A stretch of DNA of 64,000 bases from Synaphobranchus kaupii (Eukaryota > Chordata > Actinopteri > Anguilliformes > Synaphobranchidae), in assembly GCA_029718625.1 (NCBI GenBank), contig CM056388.1:2118411-2182410 (forward strand). The letters run 5' to 3'. Shown piece by piece: positions 22,480 through 36,264 of the stretch. The first letter of the stretch is position 1. Each line of letters starts with the position of its first letter. The notes beneath the pieces are model-generated. The model was given only the letters and a program-made list of their open reading frames with translations, was not told the origin of the DNA and did no database searches. The position numbers and the translations under genes were made by a program.

Positions 22480-23703
22480 TGCAGCAGTGAAAACAGTATT
22501 GGGCTGAACCAAATGAACTGGAACACACGGTGCAGCAGTGAAAACAGTATTGGGCTGAACCAAATGAACTGGAACACACGGTGCAGCAGTGAAAACAGTA
22601 TTGGGCTGACCCAAATGAACTGGAACACACGGTGCAGCAGTGAAAACAGTATTGGGCTGACCCAAATGAACTGGAACACACGGTGCAGCAGTGAAAACAG
22701 TATTGGGCTGAACCAAATGAACTGGAACACACGGTGCAGCAGTGAAAACAGTATTGGGCTGAACCAAATGAACTGGAACACACGGTGCAGCAGTGAAAAC
22801 AGTATTGGGCTGAACCAAATGAACTGGAACACACGGTGCAGCAGTGAAAACAGTATTGGGCTGACCCAAATGAACTGGAACACACGGTGCAGCAGTGAAA
22901 ACAGTATTGGGCTGACCCAAATGAACTGGAACACACGGTGCAGCAGTGAAAACAGTATTGGGCTGAACCAAATGAACTGGAACACACGGTGCAGCAGTGA
23001 AAACAGTATTGGGCTGAACCAAATGAACTGGAACACACGGTGCAGCAGTGAAAACAGTATTGGGCTGAAGCAAATGAACTGGAACACACGGTGCAGCAGT
23101 GAAAACAGTATTGGGCTGAACCAAATGAACTGGAACACACGGTGCAGCAGTGAAAACAGTATTGGGCTGAACCAAATGAACTGGAACACACGGTGCAGCA
23201 GTGAAAACAGTATTGGGCTGACCCAAATGAACTGGAACACACGGTGCAGCAGTGAAAACAGTATTGGGCTGACCCAAATGAACTGGAACACACGGTGCAG
23301 CAGTGAAAACAGTATTGGGCTGAACCAAATGAACTGGAACACACGGTGCAGCAGTGAAAACAGTATTGGGCTGAACCAAATGAACTGGAACACACGGTGC
23401 AGCAGTGAAAACAGTATTGGGCTGACCCAAATGAACTGGAACACACGGTGCAGCAGTGAAAACAGTATTGGTCTGACCCAAATGAACTGGAACACACGGT
23501 GCAGCAGTGAAAACAGTATTGGGCTGACCCAAATGAACTGGAACACACGGTGCAGCAGTGAAAACAGTATTGGGCTGACCCAAATGAACTGGAACACACG
23601 GTGCAGCAGTGAAAACAGTATTGGGCTGAACCAAATGAACTGGAACACACGGTGCAGCAGTGAAAACAGTATTGGGCTGACCCAAATGAACTGGAACACA
23701 CGG
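22480..23703. repeat. 51-bp minisatellite, 24 units
   Basis: The unit GTGCAGCAGTGAAAACAGTA...GGAACACACG is nearly invariant. The main variant is CTGAACC versus CTGACCC. The 17-codon unit has no stop in one plus frame and three minus frames, which explains four long overlapping frames. None has gene features. Confidence 0.97.
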
Positions 23704-25320
23704 CGGAATGCAGAAATCTGGATGTTTTGTGCAAACATAGACTGACCCGTTTCACCTATCAGGGTTTCATCAGAGTCCAAACACTACAAGCCCAACGCAT
23801 GATGTACGAGACGTTCTCTCCACGGCGCACGGCCTTATTTCTCACCCCGTTTACGGCAGCCTTGGAAAAGCAGCAGCTGACGCCGTTAATTGGGTAACTG
23901 CCAGGGAGACGTCCCCTTCACATGCTCTCAGCGTCTCTGAAAACCTATCAATTAAGATCAAATGGAGCCGTGGAGACCGCCTTCCTCCCTGGAGAACTCC
24001 CTGCAGGCCTTGTGAAACCTCCTTTAGAAAAACCGCCGCTGACAAAGAGAGGGAGACCCTCTGAATGTCTTCTGATCTCTCTCGCCCGCTCGTACAGTCT
24101 CGTCAGTGTTAAACCCACACATCGTAAAGTCACTACCGCTACCTTCCCATCTACTTCGGTCTGTCTGTGCAGCACTCTGGGATTGCTCCTGGGTTCCAGT
24201 CTACGATTGGTGATCTTTGTCCAAGGCTTTCCCTCAGTACACACAAACACAGACGACTTACTTCAGAAAATGCATGTTTGTTTAATAACTAGATATAACT
24301 AGTTATTAACGAGTCATGCTTCATACCCCCGCTAGCAAATGTTATCAGAGACTCATAAATTCAAACCAGAGTCTCTTGATTGGTTCATACATTATTTGTT
24401 GGTTTAGCAAACATTTGTAGACTTGCATGCATAAATAGACCACCGAAGTCACACCCTCAAACATTACATTTATCAATAAGGATCTTTCTGCAGCTGCATG
24501 TCTTTGTCTCAAACCACAATTTATATTTTCTTTACACATTTAGCCGTTTAGCTCTTGGAAAACAGTTCCGTGTCTGGTTAAACGGGCACATAAGAATAAT
24601 ACCCGCACTAAAGCAGTCAGAAAGGAAGCTTTGTCCTTAATCACCACGCTATGCTGCAGCATGACTAATACGCACTCAGATAATGGCGTGTAGAGAATGA
24701 TTGGGGTTCAGAGTCTGCATGGAGACAATGCGTGATTGTGGGGAGAAGCTGCAGTTTGTCGCTGGATGGCTCTTGAATAGCACTGTGAGGCATCGTGGAC
24801 GACATGAAGCGGTCATTAGAGAATCGGAGGGAAAGAACGGGGACGCCGAAATGGGAAAAAAAATACAGATCTCACAAAATGATGACTTGTTGCCTCGCAA
24901 CCACAGAGTGCAGCCCTAAGTGGGCTATTTGTGGGTCTCTGTGTCGGGTGAAGGGAGAGCCGGCCTGCAGGCCGCAGTTACTGCGACCACCAGCAGAGGG
25001 AGACAAAGCACCGTCGATGGCAAGCTAACGGCGCTCCTGCAGTTTAAATACACAAAAGAGTGAAGGACAGAAGCGTCAGGGGCCGTCTCTTGGATGTGTT
25101 AATACCTACACTCTCCTGCTGTGATTTATTCACCCCGGGGGTTCAGTCATTATTATTCATTTTATTAAGCGGAGAGAAAATAAAACAATTGGGAGCTTTA
25201 ACAGGGCTGTGTTGGAGCACCGTCCTTAGCTCAGTGTGCTGGAGAATTACTATTGAATTCCCCCTATCTCAGAGAGGCTATGGAGGTGGTCTTCATCTCC
25301 CACCTCCCCCCCCCCTCTCT
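23704..25320. other. Unique DNA, no gene seen
   Basis: The minus-strand match to CTGATGA...GAAAC at 23773-23749 is discussed as a finding. CCAGCAGAGGGAG at 24990-25002 resembles a CTCF core with one mismatch. No exon is recognised. Confidence 0.45.
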
Positions 25321-25322
25321 CC

Positions 25323-25356
<34 letters not shown>

Positions 25357-25376
25357 GTCACGCACAGTCACAGGCT

Positions 25377-25416
<40 letters not shown>

Positions 25417-25437
25417 GCCACACTGTCAGAGGCTCAT

Positions 25438-25478
<41 letters not shown>

Positions 25479-25540
25479 CTCACACATGCGTACACTCACA
25501 CACTCACACACACTGTCACAGGCTCACACACACACACGGT
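25321..25540. repeat. CA microsatellite cluster
   Basis: Several (CA)n tracts are separated by short CACAGGCTCACA-type spacers, giving an irregular 60-bp periodicity. Confidence 0.9.
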
Positions 25541-27224
25541 GTTAGAATGACATTTTAGGTGGTTGTGGGTGACTGTTCCCTGGACCTGTTGTTTCTGAGG
25601 AAGCCGAAATGTCGTCTCCTCTGGCTACGTGCCCCCCCCCCCCCCCCCCATTGCATGTGTGTGTTTGTGTGTAATTAAACTGTCCTGCTCACTGCTGTCC
25701 TGCTCACTGCTGTCCTGCTCACTGCTGACATTTCCTGATACAGTCCATTATAGCCTCGCTCACGGACCCAGGCGCCATGTTGTGAGAGGGAGGGGGGTTC
25801 TGGGTAATGGAGTTGGCGTGTCCCTCTTGTTTTTGGGGCGTGGCGTGGCGGGACGTGGCTGCTCTTTGCACTTAGATCCGTATGAAAGTGAGCGCTCAGT
25901 TTTGGCGGACGGGCTAACGTGCCGTGACGGGTGTCAGGGACGGTTAAGTTAGAGGATTCGGAGCCGTTCGGCCGTTAGCCACGGCTCTGGCCCCCGGTCC
26001 GACCAGCCCCTCCTCCTGAGGCCAGCGACAAGCTGTCTGACCGCTCACAGCTGACGGGTTAACAGGGTTCAGCACAGAGGAGGAACAGTACTGTATGAGA
26101 TTATGATGATGATGATGAAGATGATGATGATGATGATGATGGTGGTTGCTTTTGTAGATGGTGACAGTATTGGTGATGATTATGCCTTGATATCCAGCGC
26201 TTTTTAAATACAGAGTATCTTTCCCTTTCTATTACTATCGCCTCGGTTTCTCTTCTTCTGACATTCATGAATCATTTAGCTTTGTCCACATCGGTCAGTT
26301 CCTCAACAGTTAGCTCTCTCTATTTTTTTTCCCTTTTCTTCCTTTTAAAGATTTTTAAAATGTGAGAGCCAGAAGGTGGAATACTCATTAGTTCTCTGAT
26401 GGGTAAAAATGCCAGATTCTGCTATTTTGCATATCACAGGACTGTTTGATCTTCCCTCCATTTTATATTTTTTTATTTATTTTATTTATTTTGCTGATGG
26501 AAAACTGCAGAAGTGGTAGGAAGGCTCTGCACCAGGCCGATAGCAGGCGCACAGGGGCCAGAGAGAGCACACATATTCAGAATGGGGAGTGGGTCTCTAT
26601 AATTGCACAGCTCTGAAGTGCAGGTAGGTGTGTAAATTAGTGAATGTGCCGTGTAAGCCCATTTTGACGGCTTTATCATTTTGCCGCGCGTGTCCAGGGT
26701 CTGAGCGAGCGAGAGAGCGAGCGGGAGAGAGAGCTGTGTTTCCTATATCAAGGTGTGTATTTTTAAGAGGTGGGGGGGAGGGCTGGGTGGGGTGGGGGGG
26801 AAAAGCGGGGGAGGGATTGGGTGGGATTCGTTGATAAAAAAAATAGGACTCAAAATGTCCCCTGCTGTTGCTTTAATGAAATTCCATCAGCGTCAACGTT
26901 CTCAATGAAAAGATGGCGTTCATCAAATTACATCAAGCCCTGGGCCCCACCCCCCCATGCCAGAACCATTACGGAAATGTCGGCTTGCAAATGGATCCCG
27001 TAAATTGGACTTGCCATCACCAAACTCAAAATATGGAGATTTTTTATTGAGCCTTTTTGGAAATGCACAGATGAATGAACGTGGATATCTACACGACAGC
27101 GTACAGCACAGGATCATTTAGGCCTGTGCCATTCTCCAATGATACACGACCCAGTATTCCTAACTACACACAGAGACTTAGAACTCACCCTGCACAGAGA
27201 CTAAAGAACACACTTTATAGAGAT
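25541..27224. other. Unique DNA with short repeats
   Basis: A poly-C run lies at 25631-25649, three copies of TCCTGCTCACTGCTG at about 25682-25727, an ATG/GAT trinucleotide repeat at 26103-26142 and G-rich DNA at 26767-26825. No exon is recognised. Confidence 0.5.
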
Positions 27225-27300
27225 AGAATAGAATATAACTTTATTGGCATGTTGTGTCAGACGAAGAGCAGGTTGGGTCTTGGGGGAGTGTAGTGTGGAA
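27225..27300 (-). mobile_element. LINE 3' tail fragment, minus strand
   Basis: In the minus direction it reads ATGCCAATAAAGTTATATTC and then a (ATTCT)-type tail, similar to other fish LINE ends in the window. Confidence 0.4.
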
Positions 27301-27411
27301 TACAGGTGGACGGGCCACCTGTGGTCTTTTTGCTGCAGCTGTGCATTAAGTGCAATGCAATGCTATGTAATGCAATGAGCAGACAGTACTGTTAAAGCAC
27401 TGAAGCACTGA

Positions 27412-27424
27412 AGGTCAAAGGTCA
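27412..27424 (+). promoter_or_regulatory. Perfect DR1 nuclear-receptor motif
   Basis: AGGTCAAAGGTCA is the consensus bound by RXR heterodimers, HNF4 and COUP-TF. Function is inferred from the motif only. Confidence 0.3.
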
Positions 27425-29459
<2,035 letters not shown>

Positions 29460-29730
29460 GTCAGTCAGGTGACTGTTGGTCAGGTGCTGTTATTTGTCAG
29501 TCAGGTGACTGTTGATCAGGTGCTGTTGTTTGTCAGTCAGGTGACTGTTGGTCAGGTGCTGTTGTTTGTCAGTCAGGTGACTGTTGGTCAGGTGCTGTTG
29601 TTTGTCAGTCAGGTGACTGTTGGTCAGGTGCTGTTGTTTGTCAGTCAGGTGACTGTTGGTCCGGTGCTGTTGTTTGTCAGTCAGGTGACTGTTGGTCAGG
29701 TGCTGTTGTTTGTCAGTCAGGTGACTGTTT
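29460..29730. repeat. 36-bp minisatellite, about 7.5 units
   Basis: The unit GTCAGTCAGGTGACTGTTGG plus TCAGGTGCTGTTGTTT repeats with single-base variants. The unit itself contains two CAGGTG halves. Confidence 0.95.
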
Positions 29731-29799
29731 GCTGTGGCAGACTGTCCACCTGCAGTCCAGCACAGAGGAGACCTCAGCTGTGACATCACACCAGAACCA

Positions 29800-29972
29800 T
29801 CCATCTTTCTGTCTCTCTATCTCTTATCTCCCACTGTTTCTCTCTCTCATTCTCACCCTCCCTCGCTCCATCCCTTTGTTCCCTCTTTTCTTTCTGTCTT
29901 CTACCTTCTACCTCTACCTTCTCTCTCCCTCTCGCCAATCTCTACCTCCTTCTCTCTTCCCCCCTCTCTCCC

Positions 29973-30003
<31 letters not shown>

Positions 30004-30041
30004 GGGGCTCCAGGGTTAGGGTTAGGGTTAGGGTTAGGGTT
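29800..30041. repeat. CT-rich tract ending in TTAGGG repeats
   Basis: A CT-rich stretch with a pure (CT)n run at about 29977-30003 is followed by GGGGCTCCA and then four to five GGGTTA hexamers at 30013-30041. LINE copy D begins immediately after. Confidence 0.9.
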
Positions 30042-30324
30042 TGTGCCTAAATACACAAAAAAGAAGCGGCCAGTGCACACACTGATTAATTTTGTCTCCG
30101 GTATGGCGAAGTTGGCCATTTGGAAAACAAGGCGCAACAAAATCCAGGGAATGTATACTCTAGATTTGGTATCAATGATGAAAAGGATGTTCGCTGCTCG
30201 ACTTAGGGTGGAGGCAGCATACTATGCGCTGGTGGGGAATATGGGAGGTTTTGTCTGTACTTGGTGTGTGGGGGGTGCTCTATGTACAGTGAATGATGAT
30301 GGCGATTTATTGTTTGGTTTTTAG
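30040..30324 (+). pseudogene. Tx1-type LINE ORF2, C-terminal fragment
   Basis: About 94 residues up to the stop TAG at 30322-30324. The segment TLINFVSGMAKLAIWKTRRN aligns with VNFLFGQAKLAIWLTRRN of copy B, and WCVGGALCTVNDD aligns with WCVNEAICAVDDE. This is the C-terminal tail of Tx1-group ORF2 proteins. The endonuclease and RT domains are absent. The frame happens to continue upstream through the telomere-like repeat, so the upstream Ser/Leu-rich part is not protein sequence of the element. Confidence 0.78.
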
Positions 30325-30478
30325 ACAGTGTGTCATTTATTTAATTTTCTTTTTTTTTCTCCCTGTGAGTCTTTAATGTAAGCCTTTGGATTATGTCTTT
30401 GTCATCGTACTTGGTAATAATTCCCCAGTGTGATTGCACAGTGGAAGGAGTTTTTGTTTAATAAAGTATTTTATCAAT
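30040..30478 (+). mobile_element. 5'-truncated Tx1-type LINE, copy D
   Basis: A coding remnant (30040-30324) and a 150-bp 3' UTR end in TTTAATAAAGTATTTTATC and a CT microsatellite (30480-30520). The 5' junction is with TTAGGG repeats that themselves follow a CT tract. Confidence 0.8.
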
Positions 30479-30789
30479 CTCAATCTCTCTCTCTCTCTTT
30501 CTCTCTCTTTCTCCCTCTCTCATGTTTCACATTGGAGATATTGAGCTCTGAGATGCTGTTCTGAATAGTTTCACTATAATAGTTTCAGGGTGACTATCAC
30601 ATGATCACATGACTGCTTTTTATTTTTATTTTTTTTTGCATCCAGTGTTGTTTTTTTATTTCTGTTTCACAGCGGGCGTTGATTTGATTTGCATCAGTAA
30701 TGGAATGGTGAGGCTTTCATCATAGTGGGTGGAGTCATGATCTGCTGTCAATCACTGGCTCGTGTGAAACCAGTTCTATACAGAGAAAA

Positions 30790-31610
30790 AAAACAATGAT
30801 CGGTTCAAATTTATTCAAAGTATTTTCCTAACTTTCTTCATAAGTTTCTTCTTAAGAGAAAACTTACAAATAAATTGGATTCTTGAAAACAAAATTCTTA
30901 TGTTTCTTCTCATATTTCTTCTTATCACTAATATAGCGCCACACTTGTCTTAAGGCTATTCACTACATTGAAGAGGTAAACCACAAATTTCAATCCTTAG
31001 CTGATATTATTATTATACAAACAAGTATGTGATTTGTTTCACAGTCTCAATTTTATAGGCCTTTTGTTAGGTGCTTTTGTTTGTTTCATGTAATCAGTGA
31101 TAATCACCATTAGCAACAAGTAGCCGCTTCCTTGTTATGATCTCCTCCACCATAACCTCCAACTCTTGCTTTGAGAAATTGGGCAACTGGCCTTTCTTAT
31201 TTTCCATTTCTATTAGCTAACCAGTGAGCAACAAACACGTAACGTTAAGCTAAGTAGCTACAAGGCGAAGTCTAATAAAAACCGGTTGAAATGTTTCTTA
31301 TAAAATTAGTTTTTAAATAAATGTGTCTTGTGAATGGATTAAACCATCCACACAAACTACTACAGGAAAAGTAAATGTTTTTAATGACCTAAAATATTTT
31401 TTCAATCTAGCCTACATCTGTATTTCGTGGGCCATAATGATAATAAAGATAAGATGATGGTTAAGAAGTTCATAATTGGCTAAAATTAAGAAGTTCATAA
31501 GATAATGGTAATTTCTTAAGAAAATGTTGAAGAATTGCATTTGAGAACATTCTTAGGAACTTCCTAAATCCTAGATCCTATATTTTTTCTTAAGAAGATT
31601 TTTGTCAGTC
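30790..31610. mobile_element. Probable Harbinger-like relic
   Basis: The region carries many CTTCTTAAG / CTTAAGAAG palindromic motifs near both ends (30848-30860 and 31512-31600) and a minus-strand Myb/SANT-like frame in the middle. The outer ends are not resolved, because I could not find matching terminal repeats with a TWA duplication. Confidence 0.45.
31094..31207 (-). CDS. Short Myb/SANT-like reading frame
   Basis: A 37-residue frame starts at ATG 31205-31207 and ends with TGA at 31094-31096. It begins MENKKGQLPNFSKQELEVMV and continues with EEIITRKRLLV. A basic N-terminus followed by N-F-S-x-x-E-L-x-V-M-V-E-E-I is the first helix of the Myb/SANT-like proteins of Harbinger elements. It is the same architecture as the frame at 6699-6890, but with a different sequence. 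The second and third helices are missing after an early stop, so it is most likely a decayed element gene. It was too short for a routine ORF call. Confidence 0.5.
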   Translation of the reverse strand: MENKKGQLPNFSKQELEVMVEEIITRKRLLVANGDYH

Positions 31611-32106
31611 CGACCCCCTGGTCTGTATTTAATCAGTGGGTTTAACATTATAATTATACAAATTTTCTGTGTTTGTTTACAGTAAATTTGTATAATTTCA
31701 AAATGCACATCAGCCAAAAAAAAAAACAAAAAAAAAACATTTTTATTCAGAGTGCTTGCATGTGCATGTCAGTGATTATAATCCATCCCCTCTCTGCTGG
31801 AATATTTGGTCTGAGACGAAGTGCAGAAGCCTCCCACACGCCCCCGCAGGTTCGCTGACTGATCTCTATCTGTGGGGAGAGGCTGCTGCCCCAGAGGTTT
31901 TGCCAGAAAAGAGGACCTTGATTAATATTATATCTGAGGTGTTATGAGATGTGGGAGCAGGAAATTACATGCACTAATACCAGGAAGAAAGAACAAGCCG
32001 ACCAAGACTTAATTAAAGAATTTAAACTCTGGGAGGGACTATTTAGAGAGGAGGTTGAGAGAGAGAGAAAGGGCATGAGAGAGACAGAGTGAGTGAATGA
32101 AAGAGA
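31611..32106. other. Unique DNA with A-rich and GA-rich tracts
   Basis: A-rich runs lie at 31717-31740. A short inverted repeat (ATTATACAAATTTT / AAATTTGTATAATT) spans 31650-31698. GA-rich DNA fills 32045-32125. Confidence 0.5.
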
Positions 32107-32212
32107 GAGAGAGTGAGAGAGACTTTTAGGTCTCCTTTATTGCACAAACAAAAAGGGAAAAAATGAGAGACCTACATGTTCACATATTTTAAGCCTTAAA
32201 AGAACATCCACT
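32107..32212 (-). mobile_element. 5'-truncated LINE 3' end, copy E, minus strand
   Basis: In the minus direction it matches copy A (5611-5706) almost throughout, including GTGCAATAAAGGAGACCTAA, and is followed by GA/CT repeats. Its upstream side runs into the 26-bp array, whose units share its first bases. Confidence 0.72.
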
Positions 32213-32822
32213 CACACAGGCAAACACCTACATCCACTCACACAGGTAAACATCTGCATCCACTCACACAGGTAAACACCTACATCCACTCACACAGGTA
32301 AACACCTGCATCCACTCACACAGGCAAACACCTACATCCACTCACACAGGCAAACACCTACATCCACTCACACAGGTAAACACCTACATCCACTCACACA
32401 GGTAAACACCTACATCCACTCACACAGGTAAACACCTACATCCACTCACACAGGCAAACACCTACATCCACTCACACAGGTAAACACCTACATCCACTCA
32501 CACAGGTAAACACCTACATCCACTCACACAGGTAAACACCTACATCCACTCACACAGGTAAACACCTACATCCACTCACACAGGCAAACACCTACATCCA
32601 CTCACACAGGTAAACACCATACATCCACTCACACAGGTAAACACCTACATCCACTCACACAGGTAAACACCTACATCCACTCACACAGGTAAACATCTAC
32701 ATCCACTCACACAGGTAAACATCTACATCCACTCACACAGGTAAACACCTACATCCACTCACACAGGTAAACATCTACATCCACTCACACAGGTAAACAC
32801 CTACATCCACTCACACAGGTAA
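32210..32822. repeat. 26-bp minisatellite, about 23 units
   Basis: The unit CATCCACTCACACAGGTAAA plus CACCTA repeats with AGGC/AGGT and CACC/CATC variants. CATCCACTCACACAGGC is also the start of LINE copies A and E, so the array appears to have grown from LINE 3'-UTR sequence or is part of that UTR. Confidence 0.95.
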
Positions 32823-32925
32823 GGGTAATAATGAAAGTAAAAAATAAAAACACAGAACTTAAAAATAAACCCTTCTGAGAAACCCAGTTTCAAACAAACA
32901 CAATTAGAAACCAAGAAAAACAACA

Positions 32926-33123
32926 ACCACCTATACAGCTCTTCTTACCTAGAAGAGTACCACCTATACAGCTCTTCTTACCTAGAAGAGTACCACCTAT
33001 ACAGCTCTTCTTACCTAGAAGAGTACCACCTATACAGCTCTTCTTACCTAGAAGAGTACCACCTATACAGCTCTTCTTACCTAGAAGAGTACCACCTATA
33101 CAGCTCTTCTTACCTAGAAGAGT
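32926..33123. repeat. 33-bp minisatellite with internal hairpin, 6 units
   Basis: Each unit contains CTCTTCTTACCTAGAAGAG, a perfect 7-bp stem with a 5-base loop. The units are identical. Confidence 0.95.
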
Positions 33124-34797
33124 AGGTCTAATTGAAAAATGTAAAAAAAAAAAAAATTGAATGGCTTTTTTTACAGAAAGAGAATGAGATGTAGAGATAT
33201 AGAAGAGGAAAGAGAGAGAGAGAGGGAGGGAGAGAGAAAGAGAGGGAGGGAGAGAGAGAGAAATTAAGTGAGAGACACACAGTGAGCGAATGACAGAGAG
33301 ATAGCGAGAGAGAAGAGATCTTATTTTCTGACTCGAGCAGCATACGCGCGTACACACCTGCACACCTGCACACACCCCCCGCACACACAGTTTTCCCAGA
33401 CTGCTCTCTGTTTAGCCCCGTCTACGAGTTGTCATCTTCACCGTGGTTATTATCGGCAGCCCGTCGATGCTCTTGTGCTAAACGGCAGCATCAGCGTCTC
33501 GTGTACACGGCAGGGTGACTAAACGCATCTCATTTCTGAAGCTGACTGATGTGCTAATTTGAGCACTTTCTGTGAAACAAGATGTGAGACCACAGGATAC
33601 ACCAGGAGGGATTAAAGTGCTCTTCCATTGATTGCCGTCGATACACACTGTACTATGCGCTGCCTTGATGACGTTTCCAAATGTAATAAGATTAAAGCAC
33701 TTATAAATTTAACAGTATGGAGACTCAAGATTAAGTCCCAATAATCCACAGCTGCATTGTGCAGTGTGTATTGAGTGATTCTCAGCTTGTGTATTATATT
33801 TTGGAGATATAAAAAATTAAAAATTTTATTTAAAAAAAAAACAACTGACATCTGTAATATGAAAATATGCATGATGTGCTTCTGAGAAAATACAAGACAT
33901 TAAAGAGCTGTTCCTAATATGTCTAGCCTCTGATGGGATTAATGCCTGTGGAAGCTATTAGCAGAAATAGGGCTGCTCAGTACAGGGGAGAAAGACAAGG
34001 GGGGCTCATTTCTCATCATTTTTACACTTTGCAGTCATGTTTAAAAAAAAAAAAAAAGAAAGGAAAAGAATCGCAACCAAAACACTAAAAATCCTGTTTT
34101 AAACGTGAACGCCATAAATCTCCAGCGCGTCTGAGGAGAGACGGCCCTATACAGCCATTCATCTTGAGGAGACAAGATGTTATTTTTATTTTGTGCTTTC
34201 TAACCCAAACTAAAAAAGAAAAAAAAAAGAAACGTATATTGTAACAAATGATGTCTGTAGCCTCTCCCAGTGTTGGGGAGATCATTGTGCAAGGCTTCGC
34301 GGCACACTGCGGTGCCCAGTAGCGCACGGTAAGGGCAGCTCGTTTGTTATCTGTGCGTAGCGCTGGCGTTCAAGGTAACGCGGATACGAGGCGTTCCTTC
34401 CACCGCTGTTTCCCAGCGTCTGCTTCAACACTTTCAATTAAGCTCTGGAACCAAGCAGAAAGGAGAAATCACACTTTATTCCGCCCCCGTATTAAGAGCG
34501 ATGTGGATCGAGTGATGGATTGAGAGTGAAGTATCCCTCCCTCTCTCCTGTGTGCAGATGAAGGATGTCAGGAGCGATAGAACCTTGAACACAATTGGAT
34601 GCTCAGTTTATACATACTGTATTTTTAAGCAATAGCTAGATAAGTGGGTGGGGCTACAACCTATTATCTCCCAGCATGCTCTGCTGAAGAGGCCTTGAGT
34701 ATATAGTGCCAGCTCCTGTGACATACTGATAAGGAGAAGTCATGTGACATGTTTTTGTCCAATCATTCAGCAGCCACCTTGATGTGTCGCATCTAAC
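33124..34797. other. Mostly unique DNA with GA and A tracts
   Basis: A GA-rich tract fills 33205-33320. A-rich runs lie at 33828-33842, 34039-34055 and 34214-34229. No exon is recognised. Confidence 0.5.
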
Positions 34798-34862
34798 CCA
34801 GGGGGTAGGCAACCCCAGGTCCTGGAGTGCCAGAGACGGTCCTGGTTTTTTGCTCCATCCAA
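34798..34862 (-). repeat. Interspersed repeat fragment
   Basis: In the minus direction it carries AACCAGGACC...GGCACTCCAGGACCTGGGG, similar to 10500-10540. It is a short piece of a dispersed family. Confidence 0.4.
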
Positions 34863-36264
34863 ACCTATAACTACATATCTAAGTGGATTAATTTAATTAA
34901 TTAATCAGGGTTTAATGAATGCAGGCGACTGTGTGCTGGAGGCACTCATTCAAAATATTCAGGCTCAGACTTTTAATCATCCATCAAACATTACTGATTA
35001 ACGACCATGCGTCACAACGAACACAAACGAAAATAAATTTTTTTGCTCATATTTTCCAGGATTGGCATTAACTCTGGTGGGCACTGTATGTTATATCATA
35101 CAATGAATATGTGTGCTGATGTTACCTGAATTAAAGTAAACTGATGTTTTTACCATAATGTTGTGCTATTTATAGCTAATAGCATGGATAGCGATGTAGC
35201 ACATAGTTACAAACTGTGGAGCATAAAATAATTTCCCAAATATGAGATTTATAAAGTGATTTATAAAGGGGAAAAATGTGAATTTACTCTATTTGTTTAG
35301 GCTTTGTTCAATTTGCATTCATTTTTATTTTTTCTGTGCACTAGTTTCCACAACAGTGACATAAAGCCAATAATGAGAGACTGTCTCTGCACTGGCAGTG
35401 AAAAAGGTAATATGCCACTAACACTGGTTATGCTGACATGGGGAACCATCTCAGGGAAAGAGCAAAATGCAACAATTATTTCTCTTTTTTTCTTGTTTCG
35501 AAATGGTTGTTAAAAAAAACTCCAATAATAATCCTGCCGCAAACTGTTACATCTATCAAAGTACTGGGAGACTTTGAGATCACATGAGGTCAAAGGTCAA
35601 AGGTCGGTCAAAACAAAGCTTTGTCGACGCAGACTCTCCTTGTCACAACAGTGACTTCAAAGCGGCTAATCTGCTAAAACCCTGACAGCACACGGCTAAT
35701 CCCCCGATAAAGCCCCCCTTTATTTCAGAATCAACTGATTCCGTCAATCATGTGGAAAATAGGATCCGCCCTGACAGTAACACTGCAGGCCACTGTACAC
35801 GATACCTCCCCAATCTGTCATGTCGCCACGTTTGACAAGCGCAGCGCTAATCTTTCACTGGACTCGAATGGCAGTATTGACAGATTGTCACCATTAAATG
35901 GAAGCTCAGATCCAATCAAAATCAAACTTTGCACTTTGTCCTTCACTTTGAGGAAAAAGATATTTTACATTAATTTTGGCGTTTATTGGAAAGCGCAAGG
36001 TAAAGGTTCTCAGGTGTCATTGACAATAATGAAAAATACCTTTTACCGGCAGCGCTGACTGCGCAACTCTATTAATATTAATGCAATATGATTATTATTA
36101 TTTTGAAAGGATGTCTAAGCTAAGCCACAGCAGACTTCACTTGGATGAAATGGATGCAAATTTAAAATTAAGTTAACTATTCGCCAGTATAGCCTGAGTA
36201 GTTTATTTTAGTCTGTGGGGGGGGTGTGAATGATCAAATGAATATTTGAAGTCAGAAGGCAGAC
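34863..36264. other. Unique DNA, no gene seen
   Basis: Apart from the DR1-like cluster at 35587-35606, nothing is recognised. 35740-36050 is open in one frame but shows no domain. Confidence 0.45.
35587..35606 (+). promoter_or_regulatory. Triple AGGTC(A/G) half-site cluster
   Basis: Three half-sites lie one base apart, giving two overlapping DR1 motifs, with ACAAAG (SOX-like) just downstream at 35613. A short 7-bp tandem repeat is the alternative explanation. Confidence 0.3.

Noticed and set aside
22363..23780. Four long frames over the same 1.3 kb on both strands
   Set aside because: The 51-bp unit simply lacks stops in these frames. All four cannot be genes and none has family similarity.
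25060..25558. His/Thr-rich frames over CA repeats, and similar frames at 45067-45264 and 47839-48120
   Set aside because: They are simple translations of CA/GT microsatellites.
35750..36058. 102-codon plus-strand frame as a small gene
   Set aside because: No recognisable domain or homologue pattern, and the length is not unusual for random DNA of this size.
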